64,000 nucleotides of DNA from Mycolicibacterium duvalii (GCF_010726645.1 NZ_AP022563.1:682001-746000); one strand, 5' to 3'; counted from the first letter of the stretch, positions 43,201 through 51,016 are shown. The notes: generated from the letters alone by a model not told the origin. A program made the numbers and translations.

Positions 43201-43380
43201 AACACTGCCGACGACACAGTCTCGATCATCGACACCGCCACCGGCGATGTGGTCGAAACGCTGGCTGTCGGAGACTTCCCGGTCGCCGCGGTGGTCGCCG
43301 CCGCCGGCGACCGGGTGTACGTCGCCAACGGCCAGGACGGAACCGTCACGGTTCTCTCGGTGACGCCCTCACCCCTGTGA
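37201..43380 (+). CDS. Giant exported protein with beta-solenoid, Ig-like domains and three YVTN propellers
   Basis: 2059 residues. A hydrophobic segment at 31-52 ends in AAADTE, a likely signal peptide. Residues 55-300 are Asp/Glu/Ser-rich and disordered. About 319-653 carries about 20 repeats around GDxNxAxA, resembling a beta-solenoid. About 664-960 holds VCBS/cadherin-like domains (DVLANDSDADG, ANDTDVDGG). Residues 961-1260 hold seven YVTN repeats (SPDGSRVYVAN...SVIDTATNTV). A second VCBS block (about 1265-1460) follows, then two further sets of seven YVTN repeats to the end. No LPXTG or C-terminal membrane anchor is seen. It is probably secreted or cell-wall-associated with a binding role. 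No enzyme motif is seen. ATG 37201 is chosen for the MNTHN start before the signal segment. Confidence 0.8.
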   Translation: MNTHNVGQVFGSAAATSHRSPRSAADCIGRVGGLAAALGVGVMLFAAPWTAAADTESAGSSTKSDTATSSPRKAGPSTAVTDREPVASVDSADDISSDTSDIDVDTDSADGDADAEQADEELDDLIELDELGGDGDAEVADEPVDEELAAPVSDDDSAPRSGSRKSSPPATRVPADPAANRETSHDAESAPVSAEPTRERRAVAARFDVDGESPLSPSNGGPSTEPLAAAAQVSMVPMSDTRSSADSTPVTPPPDKALQAQPGTFLGVASSLLSAVIAPFMAPASAPAAPAAAPAMWGVLAWVRRELEDTFANVSISIGGRQIVQTGTAYATSEGFGSIAIAYGENATATATGLFNRAVARGDNSTAEAGDGNFNRARVYGDDNEATATGGWFNSVRIVGDNNDGDASGGSASVSLRGDGNTGAADGRSAGVRVSGDTNTVDVDGDFSRARVVGNNNTVDSAGSGNSARILFDGNTVSLSSAGGSADARIVGYDNDATVVADGGRAAVSLTGFDNDATAEATEGSLARVTIRGDRNSGSAAADQDSVALARIYGDDNTGVSDADGDGNASTRISGDGNVAEATNARARISGDQNTAIADGAGSVARVRGESSSASALGEDNTALVWGTDSVAIAGPGTDNTAISLGSSLIADTGPGDGQTVYGQPDPNIRPVAGADGATVAEGSTVVIDVLANDSDADGELDPASVVVSQPLHGTVTANPDGTVTYVSDGAEVVADSFTYTVADVEGAVSNSATVTVTISPVDDAPVAVADSASTAENTTVTIDVVANDTDVDGGPLDVESVTQGGNGATVAIVDDQINYTPGTDFTGTDTFTYTLNGGSTATVTVTVSAIGDNEAPTAAPTFGMPDDDGVITGDLGATDPDGDALTYTVTDAALSGSLLLSSDGTFTYTPTLAARLAAFATPGADVDSFTVEISDGVNPAVTVTVADLPILPGAPAVTDTIAGITNPDGVVFSPDGSRAYVANGGSSDIISVIDTATSTVIDTIPIASRTQQMAISPDGTHIYLTRTGPILDSIGTLVVVNTTTHASESIEVGYNPEGVAVSPDGSRVYVANFYDASVSVIDTATNTVIATPDAGLGSVRVAVAPDGSRVYVANTWDNSVTVIDTATNTAVGAAIDVGLGPFGVTVSPDGSRAYVTNGDGDSVSVIDTATNSVIATVDVGDFPTTVAVSPDSTLAYVANYSGDSVSVIDTATSTVISTVVLDYSFQDVTPTGVAFSPDGTFALVTTYDNDTVSVISLVSTPDTPAVVGDDTVTVDQDSTDNVIDVLANDSDADGALTITAVGEPLNGTAAIAFDGQSVIYTPDTDFSGVNTFTYTVTDPRGGTGTATVTVTVGSVVNNEAPTAAPTFGMPDADGAVAGSLNAIDPDGDALTYTVTDAPLSGSLLLNPNGTFTYIPTLAARLAASDTPAADVDSFTVEISDGVNPAVTVAVEDVPIGPALPVASEAVGVGELPQVVAASADGSRIYVTNQVDDNVSVIDTATNEVIASIAVGDFPFGIAVSPVGDRAYVTNGIDGTVSVIDTSANTVIDTISVGQFPLGVAVNNTGTRVYVATPFDASVSVIDTATNTVIDTVDVGAGPFGVAVSPDGSRVYVVNQTDDTLSVIDTTTNTEVATVGVGDNANTVTVSPTGTRVYVVNMNDNTVSVIDTASNAVVATVEVGSAPAFAAVSPDATVVYVANYNDDSVSVIDAATNTVITTFAVGDSPYGVVFTPDGRAFVTNAADNTVSTVTVAPPAPVAPPDVEVVTTIAVGSTPVAAAAPTDGSRVYVARLDGTVSVINTATNGVTAANGGTFVTGVAVDPDGDRVYTANNIANTVSVVDTSTGAVVKTIAVGAQPDAIAVSPDGSLVYVTSRLGPSDDLINVIDTATNTVITTVMVGEEPRGIAFAPNGAFAYVSNASDDTVSVVDTATHQVTDTFGVGDSPRQLVFSPDGTIAYVANAEVDTVSVIDTATRAVSDTIAVGDFPTALTFTPVGSLLLVTNTADDTVSIIDTATGDVVETLAVGDFPVAAVVAAAGDRVYVANGQDGTVTVLSVTPSPL
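40081..43376 (+). repeat. 21 YVTN beta-propeller repeats in three groups of seven
   Basis: Repeats of about 42 codons with consensus SPDGSRVYVAN-x-SVIDTATNTV fall into three sets of seven: 40081-40980, 41590-42450 and 42480-43376. The nucleotide sequence is also repetitive (gtgatcgacaccgccaccaa-type words), so recombination between blades is possible. Confidence 0.75.
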
Positions 43381-43397
43381 GGGCACGTCCGGTGCGG

Positions 43398-44042
43398 TCA
43401 GCGCCGCCACAGCAGGTGGTGGGTCACCCCGCTGGGACTCGGCACCACCTCGTGGTGGAACCGATCGTCGAATTCGTCGGGGGAGCGCCACAGCTGTGAC
43501 CCGGCTCCGAGTTCGATGTCGGACACCGCCACGTGCATCGTGTCGACGAGGTCGGCGTCGAGGAACTGCCGGATGGTCGCCGCGCCGCCCCCGAGCCGGA
43601 CGTCCTTGCCGTCAGCCGCGCGCTTGGCACGGTCCAGCACCTCGGCGGGTTCGGCATCGACGAAGTGAAACGTCGTGTCGCTCAGCGTGAACGACGGCCG
43701 CAGATGATGGGTCATGACGAACACCGGGGTGTGGAAGGGTGGCTCGTCGCCCCACCAGCCGAGCCAGTCATGGTCGGTCCACGGCCCGCGGTGCGGGCTG
43801 AACTTGTTGCGGCCCATGATCTCGGCGCCGATGTTGTTGGCGAAATCCCGGGTGAAGTAGTCGTCGAGACCGCGGCTTCCGCCGGGATCGGTGCGGTTCG
43901 GCCAACTCGCGGTGGCGCCGGCCCACGCGAACATGATGGTCGGGTCGGCATGCCCGAACGGGTGCTCCAGACTCTGATCACTGCCCGCTCCGAAACCGTC
44001 GCGCGACACATTGAAGTTCTGCACCTTCACCAGTTGCACCAT
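43398..44042 (-). CDS. Dihydrofolate reductase-like (RibD C-terminal domain) protein
   Basis: 214 residues of the RibD C-terminal/DHFR-like fold found in many actinobacterial standalone reductases. VQNFNVSRDGFGAG opens it, followed by GAEIMGRNKFSP, TPVFVMTHH and GKDVRLGGGAATIRQFLDADLVD for NADPH binding. The substrate is unknown, and it is not a classical FolA. GAGGAGAA lies just before ATG 44042. It faces nadD across a 105-base divergent region. Confidence 0.87.
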   Translation of the reverse strand: MVQLVKVQNFNVSRDGFGAGSDQSLEHPFGHADPTIMFAWAGATASWPNRTDPGGSRGLDDYFTRDFANNIGAEIMGRNKFSPHRGPWTDHDWLGWWGDEPPFHTPVFVMTHHLRPSFTLSDTTFHFVDAEPAEVLDRAKRAADGKDVRLGGGAATIRQFLDADLVDTMHVAVSDIELGAGSQLWRSPDEFDDRFHHEVVPSPSGVTHHLLWRR

Positions 44043-44133
44043 GGTTCTCCTCGTCGTCGATGGACGATGAACTGACTGTCGTCGCCCGCGTAGCTCATCG
44101 CAACCGAGCAGGTGACGGACATCGGAGGTCCCG

Positions 44134-44139
44134 TAAGCT
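44134..44139 (+). promoter_or_regulatory. -10 box of leaderless nadD promoter
   Basis: TAAGCT is 8 bases before GTG 44148, which is preferred as the nadD start because of it. Confidence 0.5.
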
Positions 44140-44147
44140 GGCTATTT

Positions 44148-44801
44148 GTGCAAGCAGGCGGCCAACGGCGGAGAAGGCTGGGCGTGATGGGCGGCACCTT
44201 CGACCCCGTCCACAACGGGCACCTGGTAGCGGCCAGCGAGGTCGCCGACCTCTTCGGCCTCGACGAGGTGGTGTTCGTCCCGACCGGCCAGCCGTGGCAG
44301 AAGCGCAGCGGCGACGTCACCGCCGCCGAAGACCGCTACCTGATGACGGTCATCGCCACCGCATCCAACCCGCAGTTCTCGGTCAGCCGGGTCGACATCG
44401 ACCGGGGCGGACCGACCTACACCAAGGACACGCTGCGCGATCTGCGGGCCCACAACCCCGACGCGGACCTGTACTTCATCACCGGCGCCGATGCGCTGGC
44501 CTCCATCCTGTCCTGGCAGAACTGGGAGGAGATGTTCGCGATCGCCAGCTTCATCGGCGTCAGCCGGCCGGGCTACGAGCTCGACGGAAGCCACATCACC
44601 GCGGCGATGGCCGAACTGCCGTCCGATGCGCTGCACCTCGTCGAGGTGCCCGCGCTGGCGATCTCGTCGACAGACTGCCGGCTACGCGCCCGGCAGTCGA
44701 GACCCATCTGGTATCTGGTTCCCGACGGTGTGGTGCAGTATGTCGCCAAGCGCAAGCTGTACCGCAGTTCCGGCAACGCAGGACAAGGAGAGCATCCCTG
44801 A
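44148..44801 (+). CDS. nadD: Nicotinate-nucleotide adenylyltransferase
   Basis: Adenylates nicotinic acid mononucleotide in NAD synthesis, 217 residues. [14 protein letters not shown] carries the GxFxPxHxGH site, and ISSTDCRLR near the C-terminus is the ISSTxxR motif. The GTG at 44148 follows a TAAGCT box. An upstream ATG at 44112 would put 12 unconserved residues in front. A stop-overlapping CTG and a downstream ATG begin rsfS. Its product is the substrate of NadE encoded about 18 kb away. Confidence 0.93.
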   Translation: MQAGGQRRRRLGVMGGTFDPVHNGHLVAASEVADLFGLDEVVFVPTGQPWQKRSGDVTAAEDRYLMTVIATASNPQFSVSRVDIDRGGPTYTKDTLRDLRAHNPDADLYFITGADALASILSWQNWEEMFAIASFIGVSRPGYELDGSHITAAMAELPSDALHLVEVPALAISSTDCRLRARQSRPIWYLVPDGVVQYVAKRKLYRSSGNAGQGEHP

Positions 44802-44824
44802 CCGCTACACAGGAAGCCATCGAC

Positions 44825-45184
44825 ATGGCGACAGTCGCCGCGCGGGCGGCGGCGGCCAAGCTCGCCGAGGACATCGTCGTCATCGACGTGTCCAACCAGC
44901 TCGTCATCACCGATCTCTTCGTCATCGCGTCGGGAGCCAACGACCGGCAGGTCAACGCGATCGTCGACGAGGTGGCGGAGAAGATGCGGCAGGCGGGCTA
45001 CAAGCCGGCCCGTCGCGAAGGCACCCGCGAGGGCCGGTGGACGCTGCTGGATTACGTCGACATCGTGGTGCACATCCAGCACACCGATGAACGCGAGTTC
45101 TATGCGCTGGACCGGCTCTGGCGGGACTGCCCGGTCCTGGAGGTGGATCTCGGAGCCCCCGGCGCCGGCGAGGACACCGAATGA
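44825..45184 (+). CDS. rsfS: Ribosome silencing factor
   Basis: RsfS/Iojap protein of 119 residues that binds L14 and blocks subunit joining under starvation. IVVIDVSNQLVITDLFVIASGANDRQV is the conserved core, then EGTREGRWTLLDYVDIVVHI and LDRLWRDC. ATG 44825 gives a normal protein with AGGAAG before it. A CTG at 44798, overlapping the nadD stop behind AAGGAG, would give a longer start matching the M. tuberculosis annotation. Its stop overlaps gpgP (ATGA). Confidence 0.93.
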   Translation: MATVAARAAAAKLAEDIVVIDVSNQLVITDLFVIASGANDRQVNAIVDEVAEKMRQAGYKPARREGTREGRWTLLDYVDIVVHIQHTDEREFYALDRLWRDCPVLEVDLGAPGAGEDTE

Positions 45185-45852
45185 CGATCCGCCGCCTGGT
45201 CATGCTGCGCCACGGCCAGACCGAATACAACGCGGGAAGCCGCATGCAGGGGCAGCTGGACACGGAACTGAGCGAGCTGGGCCGGGATCAGGCCGTCGCA
45301 GCGGCGCAGTCGCTGGCCAAGCGGGAACCGCTGTTGATCGTGTCGTCGGATCTGCGGCGCGCGCTCGACACCGCCGTCGCACTGGGCGACCGCTGCGGAC
45401 TTCCGGTCAACATCGACACCCGACTGCGCGAAACCCACCTGGGGGACTGGCAGGGCATGACCCACCTGGAGGTTGACGCCGCCGCCCCCGGTGCGCGACT
45501 GGCCTGGCGCGAGGACGCGCGGTGGGCGCCGCACGGCGGCGAGAGCCGCGTCGACGTCGCCGGGCGCGGGGTGCCGTTGGTCAGGGAACTGGTGGACCAG
45601 CAGGCGGACTGGGGGCTTGACGACCGTCCGGTGGTCCTGGTCGCCCACGGCGGACTGATCGCGGCGCTGACCGCAGCATTACTGGGTCTTCCGGTGGACA
45701 ACTGGCCCGCGCTGGGCGGCATGGGCAACGCCAGCTGGGTGCAGCTGGCCGGGCACACCCGGGCCGGTGGCGCAGCAGAGTCCTTCGACGACGTCCATTG
45801 GCGGTTGGACGTGTGGAACGCCTCGGCGCAGGTGGCGGGGGACGTGCTGTAG
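45181..45852 (+). CDS. gpgP: Glucosyl-3-phosphoglycerate phosphatase (histidine phosphatase family)
   Basis: 223 residues of the phosphoglycerate-mutase-like family. [14 protein letters not shown] carries Arg10-His11, the phosphorylated histidine, and VAHGG carries the second histidine (His156). By order and sequence it matches M. tuberculosis Rv2419c (gpm2), shown to remove phosphate from glucosyl-3-phosphoglycerate in methylglucose lipopolysaccharide synthesis. It is overlapped by rsfS upstream and octT downstream (TAGTG). Confidence 0.9.
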   Translation: MTIRRLVMLRHGQTEYNAGSRMQGQLDTELSELGRDQAVAAAQSLAKREPLLIVSSDLRRALDTAVALGDRCGLPVNIDTRLRETHLGDWQGMTHLEVDAAAPGARLAWREDARWAPHGGESRVDVAGRGVPLVRELVDQQADWGLDDRPVVLVAHGGLIAALTAALLGLPVDNWPALGGMGNASWVQLAGHTRAGGAAESFDDVHWRLDVWNASAQVAGDVL

Positions 45853-46586
45853 TGACCGCATCGCGCCGCACGCTTTTGGTCTTCTGTGACTCGCTGTCCT
45901 ACTACGGGCCCACCGGCGGACTGCCGTCCGATGACCCCAGGATCTGGCCGAATCTCGTTGCCCGTGAACTCGACTGGGATGTGGAATTGATCGGGCGGAT
46001 CGGGTGGACTAGTCGGGACGTGTGGTGGGCGGCCACCCAGGACCCGCGCTCGTGGGCCGCGCTGCCGCGCGCGGGCGCGGTGATCTTCGCGACCTCGGGT
46101 ATGGACTCGTTGCCGTCGCCGCTGCCGACCGCGCTGCGTGAACTCATCCGCTACGTGCGGCCGGCGCCGCTGCGCCGCTGGGCCCGCGACGGATACGGTT
46201 GGGTGCAGCCGCGGCTGTCTCCGGTGGCCCGGCCAGCGCTGCCGCCGCACCTGAGCGTCGAATATCTCGAGATGACAAGAGCAGCCATTGATTTCAATCG
46301 TCCCGGGATTCCGGTCGTGGCGTCGCTGCCCTCGGTGCACATCGCGCCGACCTATGGAATGGCCCATCACGGTCGCGCGGGCACCGTCGCGGCGATCACC
46401 CGGTGGGCGACCGAGCACGACGTTCCGCTGGTCGATCTCAAGGCGGCGGTCGAGGACGAGGTGCTCGGCGGCCGGGGCAATCCCGATGGAATCCATTGGA
46501 ACTTCGAAGCGCACCAGGCGGTTGCCGATTTGATGCTCAAGGGATTGGCCGAAGCCGGTGTTCAGGTTCCCGATTCGCATGGATGA
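45852..46586 (+). CDS. octT: SGNH-fold acyltransferase OctT (diglucosylglycerate octanoyltransferase)
   Basis: SGNH hydrolase-fold protein, 244 residues. [13 protein letters not shown] has the block I nucleophile serine (Ser14). [13 protein letters not shown] and a C-terminal [11 protein letters not shown] supply the Asp/His pair. By position and motifs it matches Rv2418c, reported as the octanoyltransferase acting early in methylglucose lipopolysaccharide synthesis, consistent with the preceding GpgP. The GTG start overlaps the gpgP stop by one base. Confidence 0.87.
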   Translation: MTASRRTLLVFCDSLSYYGPTGGLPSDDPRIWPNLVARELDWDVELIGRIGWTSRDVWWAATQDPRSWAALPRAGAVIFATSGMDSLPSPLPTALRELIRYVRPAPLRRWARDGYGWVQPRLSPVARPALPPHLSVEYLEMTRAAIDFNRPGIPVVASLPSVHIAPTYGMAHHGRAGTVAAITRWATEHDVPLVDLKAAVEDEVLGGRGNPDGIHWNFEAHQAVADLMLKGLAEAGVQVPDSHG

Positions 46587-46592
46587 CCGTCC

Positions 46593-47432
46593 ATGCCCGT
46601 TGTAGTCGTCAGCGATTCGTCGTCGCGTCTGCATCCCGACGAGCTCGCCCGCTGGGACATCCGCCAGGTGCCGCTACACGTCCTGATCGACGGCGAGGAT
46701 CTCCGGGACGGGTGCGACGAGATTCCGTTCGACGTGCACGCCCGGCCGAAGGTCACCACCGCCGGAGCCACGCCGGCCGACTTGGCCGACGTGTACCGGC
46801 AGGCCCTCGCCGACAGCGGCGGCGACGGTGTCGTGGCCGTCCACATCTCCGCGGCACTGTCGAGCACGTACAGCGCCGCGGTGATGGCCGCCCGTGAATT
46901 CGGCCCCGCGGTGCGGGTGGTCAACTCACGCTCAGCGGCGATGGGTGTGGGATTGATCGCGCTGGAGGCGGCTCGCAGTGCCCGCGCCGGCGACGGCCTC
47001 GACGACGTCGAGGCGGCGGCACGCGCGGCGGTGCGCCACACTCACGTGTTTCTCGTGGTGCACCGGCTCGACAACCTGCGCCGCAGCGGTCGCATCCGCA
47101 CCACGGCGTCCTGGCTGGGCACGGCGCTGTCACTCAAACCGCTGCTACGCCTGGACATCGACGGCCGCCTGGTGCTCGACCAGCGGATCCGCACCGTGAC
47201 CAAGGCGCACGCAGCGATGGTGGCCCGCGTCGTCGAGGTGGTCGGGGAGCGGTCGGCCGAGGTGGTGGTGCATCACGTCGACAACCACGACGACGCCGAC
47301 AAACTCGGTGCCGCACTGACACAACGCCTTCCGCAGCTCTCCTCGCTGACCGTCGCCGATATGGGCCCGCTGTTGTCCATCCACGTCGGCGCCGGCGCTG
47401 TCGGCGTCGCCCTGCGGGTGGAGGCGCCGTGA
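46593..47432 (+). CDS. DegV family fatty-acid-binding protein
   Basis: 279 residues. VVVVSDSSSRL opens the DegV N-terminal domain. VTTAGATPADLADVY holds the (T/S)S-type lipid-binding loop, and the C-terminal domain has VHRLDNLRRSGRI. DegV proteins bind a fatty acid and, in Firmicutes (as FakB), present it to a kinase. No FakA gene is seen here, so the role is uncertain. It starts 6 bases after octT and its stop overlaps the SDR gene (GTGA). Confidence 0.9.
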   Translation: MPVVVVSDSSSRLHPDELARWDIRQVPLHVLIDGEDLRDGCDEIPFDVHARPKVTTAGATPADLADVYRQALADSGGDGVVAVHISAALSSTYSAAVMAAREFGPAVRVVNSRSAAMGVGLIALEAARSARAGDGLDDVEAAARAAVRHTHVFLVVHRLDNLRRSGRIRTTASWLGTALSLKPLLRLDIDGRLVLDQRIRTVTKAHAAMVARVVEVVGERSAEVVVHHVDNHDDADKLGAALTQRLPQLSSLTVADMGPLLSIHVGAGAVGVALRVEAP

Positions 47433-48238
47433 CCGACGACACCGCGCCGGTCGCGGTGGTGACCGGCGCCAGCCGCGGCGCGGGCCAGGGGATCGCGAAC
47501 GCCCTCGCGAAGTCCGGCTGGCGGGTGTACGGAACCGGGCGCAGTATCGAGGAGTCACCGGCCTGGGGCGTCGGTCTGGTGGTCGATCACCGCGACGATG
47601 CGGCCGTGGGCCGGGTGTTCGAACGGGTACACGGCGAGTGCGGGCGGCTCGATCTGCTGGTCAACAATGCTGCCGCGGTCTCGGACCACCTGGTCGACCC
47701 GAAACCGTTCTGGCAGAAGCCGATCGAGCTGGCCGACGTGCTCGATACCGGGCTGCGTTCCTCCTACGTCGCGGCGTGGCACGCGGCACCGTTGTTGACC
47801 GCTCAGGAGCGCGGCTTGATGGTGTTCACGTCGTCGCCGGGATCGGTCTGCTACATGCACGGCCCCGCATACGGCGCGCAGAAAGCCGGTGTCGACAAGA
47901 TGGTCGCCGACATGGCGGTCGACTTCGCCGACACCACGGTCACCGTCGTGTCGTTGTGGTTGGGCATCCTGCTCACCGATCGGTTGCGAGCGGCCTTCCG
48001 CGACAATGCCGACGCGTTGGCCCAATTCAGCGCCCAGACCGAAACCCCCGAGTTCGCCGGCCGAGTCATCGATGCGCTGTACCGAGACCCGGGTAGTGCC
48101 GCGGTCAGCGGTCACGCGGTGATCGCGGCCGAGGTCGCCGAACGCTACGGCATCACCGACGAAGGCGGGCGGCGACCGCCGTCTCACCGCAACATGCTGG
48201 GCGCTCCTCGCGAGCCGAGCTCGGTTGTGGTGCGCTGA
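47429..48238 (+). CDS. Short-chain dehydrogenase/reductase
   Basis: 269 residues, NAD(P)-binding classical SDR. AVVTGASRGAGQGIANAL (TGxxxGxG), LLVNNAAAVSD (NNAG-like), serine in FTSSPGS, and YGAQK (YxxxK) are intact. A second pair of sites (residues about 185-205, LGILLTDRL) caps the active site. The substrate is unknown. It is translationally coupled to degV and convergent with the acyl-CoA dehydrogenase pair. M. tuberculosis has eis (Rv2416c) at this position. Confidence 0.9.
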   Translation: MTDDTAPVAVVTGASRGAGQGIANALAKSGWRVYGTGRSIEESPAWGVGLVVDHRDDAAVGRVFERVHGECGRLDLLVNNAAAVSDHLVDPKPFWQKPIELADVLDTGLRSSYVAAWHAAPLLTAQERGLMVFTSSPGSVCYMHGPAYGAQKAGVDKMVADMAVDFADTTVTVVSLWLGILLTDRLRAAFRDNADALAQFSAQTETPEFAGRVIDALYRDPGSAAVSGHAVIAAEVAERYGITDEGGRRPPSHRNMLGAPREPSSVVVR

Positions 48239-48239
48239 A

Positions 48240-49238
48240 TCACGGACAGATCGTCGGCCACAGCTTCCCGGGGCCGGCACCGATCGCCAGCCGCGTCAGC
48301 TGCTCATCGAAGTCGCGCACCGTGCCGAACTCCGAGCGCCAGGCCAGGGCGGCCCGCGTGAACTCGTGCAGTCGGTGTTCTTTGGTGGTCCCGATCGCGC
48401 CGTGCAGCTGGTGCGCGTGGCGCACCACCACCGACGCGGCGTGGCCCGCACACGACCGCGCCACCGCGACCAGGAACTCCAGTTGGGTTGCCGACCAGTC
48501 ACTTTCGACCGCAGTGGCCAGGGCGGCCTCGGTGGCGGTGCGGGCCAGTGCGGCTTTGGCCGCCATGTCGGCGAGAAGATGTTGCACAGCCTGGAACTTC
48601 GTCAACGGCCGGCCGAACTGCTCGCGTGACCGGGTGTGCTCGATCGAGGAGGCCAGCGCACCGTCCAGTGCCGCACACACCTGGATCGCCCGAACCAGCG
48701 CCGACTTGAGTCGCAGCTGTTCGACCAACGCCGCCGGCACCTCCGCCCCGGTGACGCCGTCGGTCGCCGTGACCGTGTCGCGAGGCTCGCCGATCATATT
48801 GGCGCCGCTGGTGATCGAGACCTCGGCGATGTCTCGGTCAGCGACGGTGTAGTCGTCCCCGCGCGCGGTGACGACCACGATGCGTCGCACGTGTGACGCC
48901 CACGGCACGGCGCGGGCCACCCCGTCTCGGTCGAGCACGCACACCGTCCGCGGCGCGGCGTCGCCTCCGATACCCGCGGCGTCGAGCAGCCAGCAGGCGA
49001 GAAGATCGTGTTCGGCCAACGGAATCCGCACACCGTGGCGCACCGCGGTCGACAGCAGCGCTGCCGCCTCGGGCCACCCCGCGTCGCTACCGCCGGCGGC
49101 TTCCGGCCCGGTGAGCCGCACCAGACCCAGACCGTCCAGCCGGTTCCACAGGTCGGTGGGATCGTGGTCGCGCCCGTGCTGGGCGAACACCGCCTCCATC
49201 ATGTCCAGCAGGGCGGGGTCGACATCGACGACACTCAC
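48240..49238 (-). CDS. Acyl-CoA dehydrogenase, short subunit
   Basis: 332 residues of the ACAD family, shorter than the usual 380. The N-terminal domain is present but reduced. The C-terminal helical domain has SIEHTRSREQFGRPLTKFQAVQHLLADM, which binds FAD. No (Y/F)EGT catalytic segment is seen at the end, and the C-terminus (RLAIGAGPGKLWPTICP) is unusual. Its ATG lies inside the upstream ACAD stop (4-base overlap), so the two are probably subunits of one heteromeric enzyme, as with mycobacterial FadE26/27-type pairs. Confidence 0.87.
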   Translation of the reverse strand: MSVVDVDPALLDMMEAVFAQHGRDHDPTDLWNRLDGLGLVRLTGPEAAGGSDAGWPEAAALLSTAVRHGVRIPLAEHDLLACWLLDAAGIGGDAAPRTVCVLDRDGVARAVPWASHVRRIVVVTARGDDYTVADRDIAEVSITSGANMIGEPRDTVTATDGVTGAEVPAALVEQLRLKSALVRAIQVCAALDGALASSIEHTRSREQFGRPLTKFQAVQHLLADMAAKAALARTATEAALATAVESDWSATQLEFLVAVARSCAGHAASVVVRHAHQLHGAIGTTKEHRLHEFTRAALAWRSEFGTVRDFDEQLTRLAIGAGPGKLWPTICP

Positions 49239-50374
49239 CGGATCCCCAATCCGCGCGCGATCACACCGCGCAACACTTCGTTGGTGCCGCCCCGCAGGGT
49301 GAAGCCCGGGCGCTGATCCACCGCGCCGCAGACCAGATCGGCGAAGTCGGCCTCGGGGTCGGTGACCAGGTGCGCGAACTCGGCGATGTCACCCTCTGTC
49401 GAAGTCCCCAACACCTTGACCACCGCGGCCGGGATATCGGCCGGCTCCTCGCGCTGCAGTGCTCCTGCCACCGCGGCCGACATCTGGTGCAGCCCCGCGA
49501 TGCGGGCCACCAACCGGCCGAGTTCGGCGTCGGCGGGGGCACGGTGTGCGGCCGCCTCCGCGGCGTAGGCGTCGAGCAGGACGAACGTGGACAGCAGCCG
49601 CTCCGGACCGCTGCGCTCGAACGCCAACTCGGAGGTGACCTGATGCCAACCATCGCCGATCGCGCCGAACACCATGTCGTCGGAAACGAACACGCCGTCG
49701 AGGATCACCTCGTTGAAATGGTGAGCCCCGTTCATCGATTCGATCGGGCGGATGTCGACGCCGGGCCCGCGGAGATCGACGATGAATTGGCTCAGGCCGG
49801 CGTGCCGGTGAGTTGAATCGACCGGCGCGGTGCGGGCCAACGCGATGAACGCATGGGCGCGATGGGCACCTGAGGTCCAGACTTTCGTGCCGGTCAGTGT
49901 CCATCCCCCGTCGACCCGCTCGGCACGGGTGCGCACGCTGGCGAGGTCGGAACCGGAATCGGGTTCGCTCATGCCGATCCCGAAGAAACATTCGCCGCGC
50001 ACGACGGCCGGAAGGAACCGTGACTTCTGTACTTCGGTGCCGTATTTCAGCAGTGACGGCACGATCTGGCGGTCGGCGATCCAGTGCGCGGCGACCGGTG
50101 CGCCTGCGGCCAGCAGTTCCTCGGTGACGACGAACCGTTCGAGGAACGACCGCCCGTGCCCGCCGTACTCCTGGGGCACCGTCATCCCCAGCCAGCCCCG
50201 AGCCGCGAGCGCGGCGGTGAAGTTCTCGTCCCACCCGGTCAGCCAGGCGTCCACTGCGGGTCGGAACGCGCCGGCGGCGAGCTGCTCGGCCAGGAAAGCG
50301 CGCACCTCGGCACGAAGGTCGCGAGCGGCCGACGGCTCGACTGTCGGGCGGGGTACCAGCGGGGGCAAGGCCAT
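49235..50374 (-). CDS. Acyl-CoA dehydrogenase, long subunit
   Basis: 379 residues, full ACAD fold. GMTVPQEYGGHGRS, MSEPDSGSDLASVRTRAER and the FAD-stacking GTKVWTSGAHRAHAF are typical. At the position of the catalytic glutamate in YEGT the sequence is LRGGTNEV, so the usual base is missing. The helix-G stretch LAFERSGPERLL has a glutamate that could replace it, as in isovaleryl-CoA dehydrogenase. It begins immediately after a membrane-protein gene on the same strand (TGA then ATG). Substrate class unknown. Confidence 0.87.
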   Translation of the reverse strand: MALPPLVPRPTVEPSAARDLRAEVRAFLAEQLAAGAFRPAVDAWLTGWDENFTAALAARGWLGMTVPQEYGGHGRSFLERFVVTEELLAAGAPVAAHWIADRQIVPSLLKYGTEVQKSRFLPAVVRGECFFGIGMSEPDSGSDLASVRTRAERVDGGWTLTGTKVWTSGAHRAHAFIALARTAPVDSTHRHAGLSQFIVDLRGPGVDIRPIESMNGAHHFNEVILDGVFVSDDMVFGAIGDGWHQVTSELAFERSGPERLLSTFVLLDAYAAEAAAHRAPADAELGRLVARIAGLHQMSAAVAGALQREEPADIPAAVVKVLGTSTEGDIAEFAHLVTDPEADFADLVCGAVDQRPGFTLRGGTNEVLRGVIARGLGIR

Positions 50375-51016
50375 TCATTCTCCTACCGGTTCGTCGGACA
50401 CTACTTCGTCGCGGATGTCCGTCGGCTCGGGACGCGACCGTGACACCGCGACGCCGAGCGCGCCGAAGAACGCCGCCGTCAAGCTGGCACCGAGGTACAC
50501 GTTCATCGGACCGCCGGGGGAGATGAAGCTACCGGGCGGACCGATGATGGTGATCGTCTCGATGAGTTGCTCGACGATGAACACCGCCGCTGCCGTTCCG
50601 ATCCAGCGGGGCAGGTGATCGTCGTTGGCGGCCAACAGAATCGGGACCGCCACCAGGATATGGCCAATGGTCGCGGTCGGTAGCCACAGCGACGCGAGGT
50701 CAGCGAGGGTCGCCGCGGTGCCCTCGGTCACCTGACCCGGCCGGATCGCCGGGCCCGCGCTCAACCAGGTCGCCACGCAGAGTTGCGCGAGCAACAACGT
50801 GGCACCGATCGTGAACAGATGGGCCGGTGGACCCGTCAGCCGGTCCCGCACCACCGCGGCCAGCCATCCCAACGCCAGGGCCGCGAACACCAGCAGCAGA
50901 GCTCGTGCCCGCAGTACGGACGGGTCGCCGCCCCCGGCGGCGGGCAGGATCAGCACGGCCGTGGCGTAGAGCACCGCGAACGCGACACCAGCGATCATCG
51001 GGGCTCGTCGGTTCAT
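50375..51016 (-). CDS. Multi-pass membrane protein of unknown function
   Basis: 213 residues with about six hydrophobic segments (roughly 8-26, 38-56, 68-90, 108-128, 137-155 and 172-192), a GGGDPSVLRAR loop and an acidic C-terminal tail (DIRDEVVSDEPVGE). No family was recognised with confidence; it looks like a DUF4386-type protein. Its stop codon abuts the long ACAD start, so it is probably translated with the two ACADs. ATG 51016 is chosen at the first hydrophobic segment. Confidence 0.7.
   Translation of the reverse strand: MNRRAPMIAGVAFAVLYATAVLILPAAGGGDPSVLRARALLLVFAALALGWLAAVVRDRLTGPPAHLFTIGATLLLAQLCVATWLSAGPAIRPGQVTEGTAATLADLASLWLPTATIGHILVAVPILLAANDDHLPRWIGTAAAVFIVEQLIETITIIGPPGSFISPGGPMNVYLGASLTAAFFGALGVAVSRSRPEPTDIRDEVVSDEPVGE

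Noticed and set aside
43398..44042. Assigning the RibD-like protein as folA or ribD
   Set aside because: It lacks the deaminase half of RibD and the FolA active-site order, so only the family is given.
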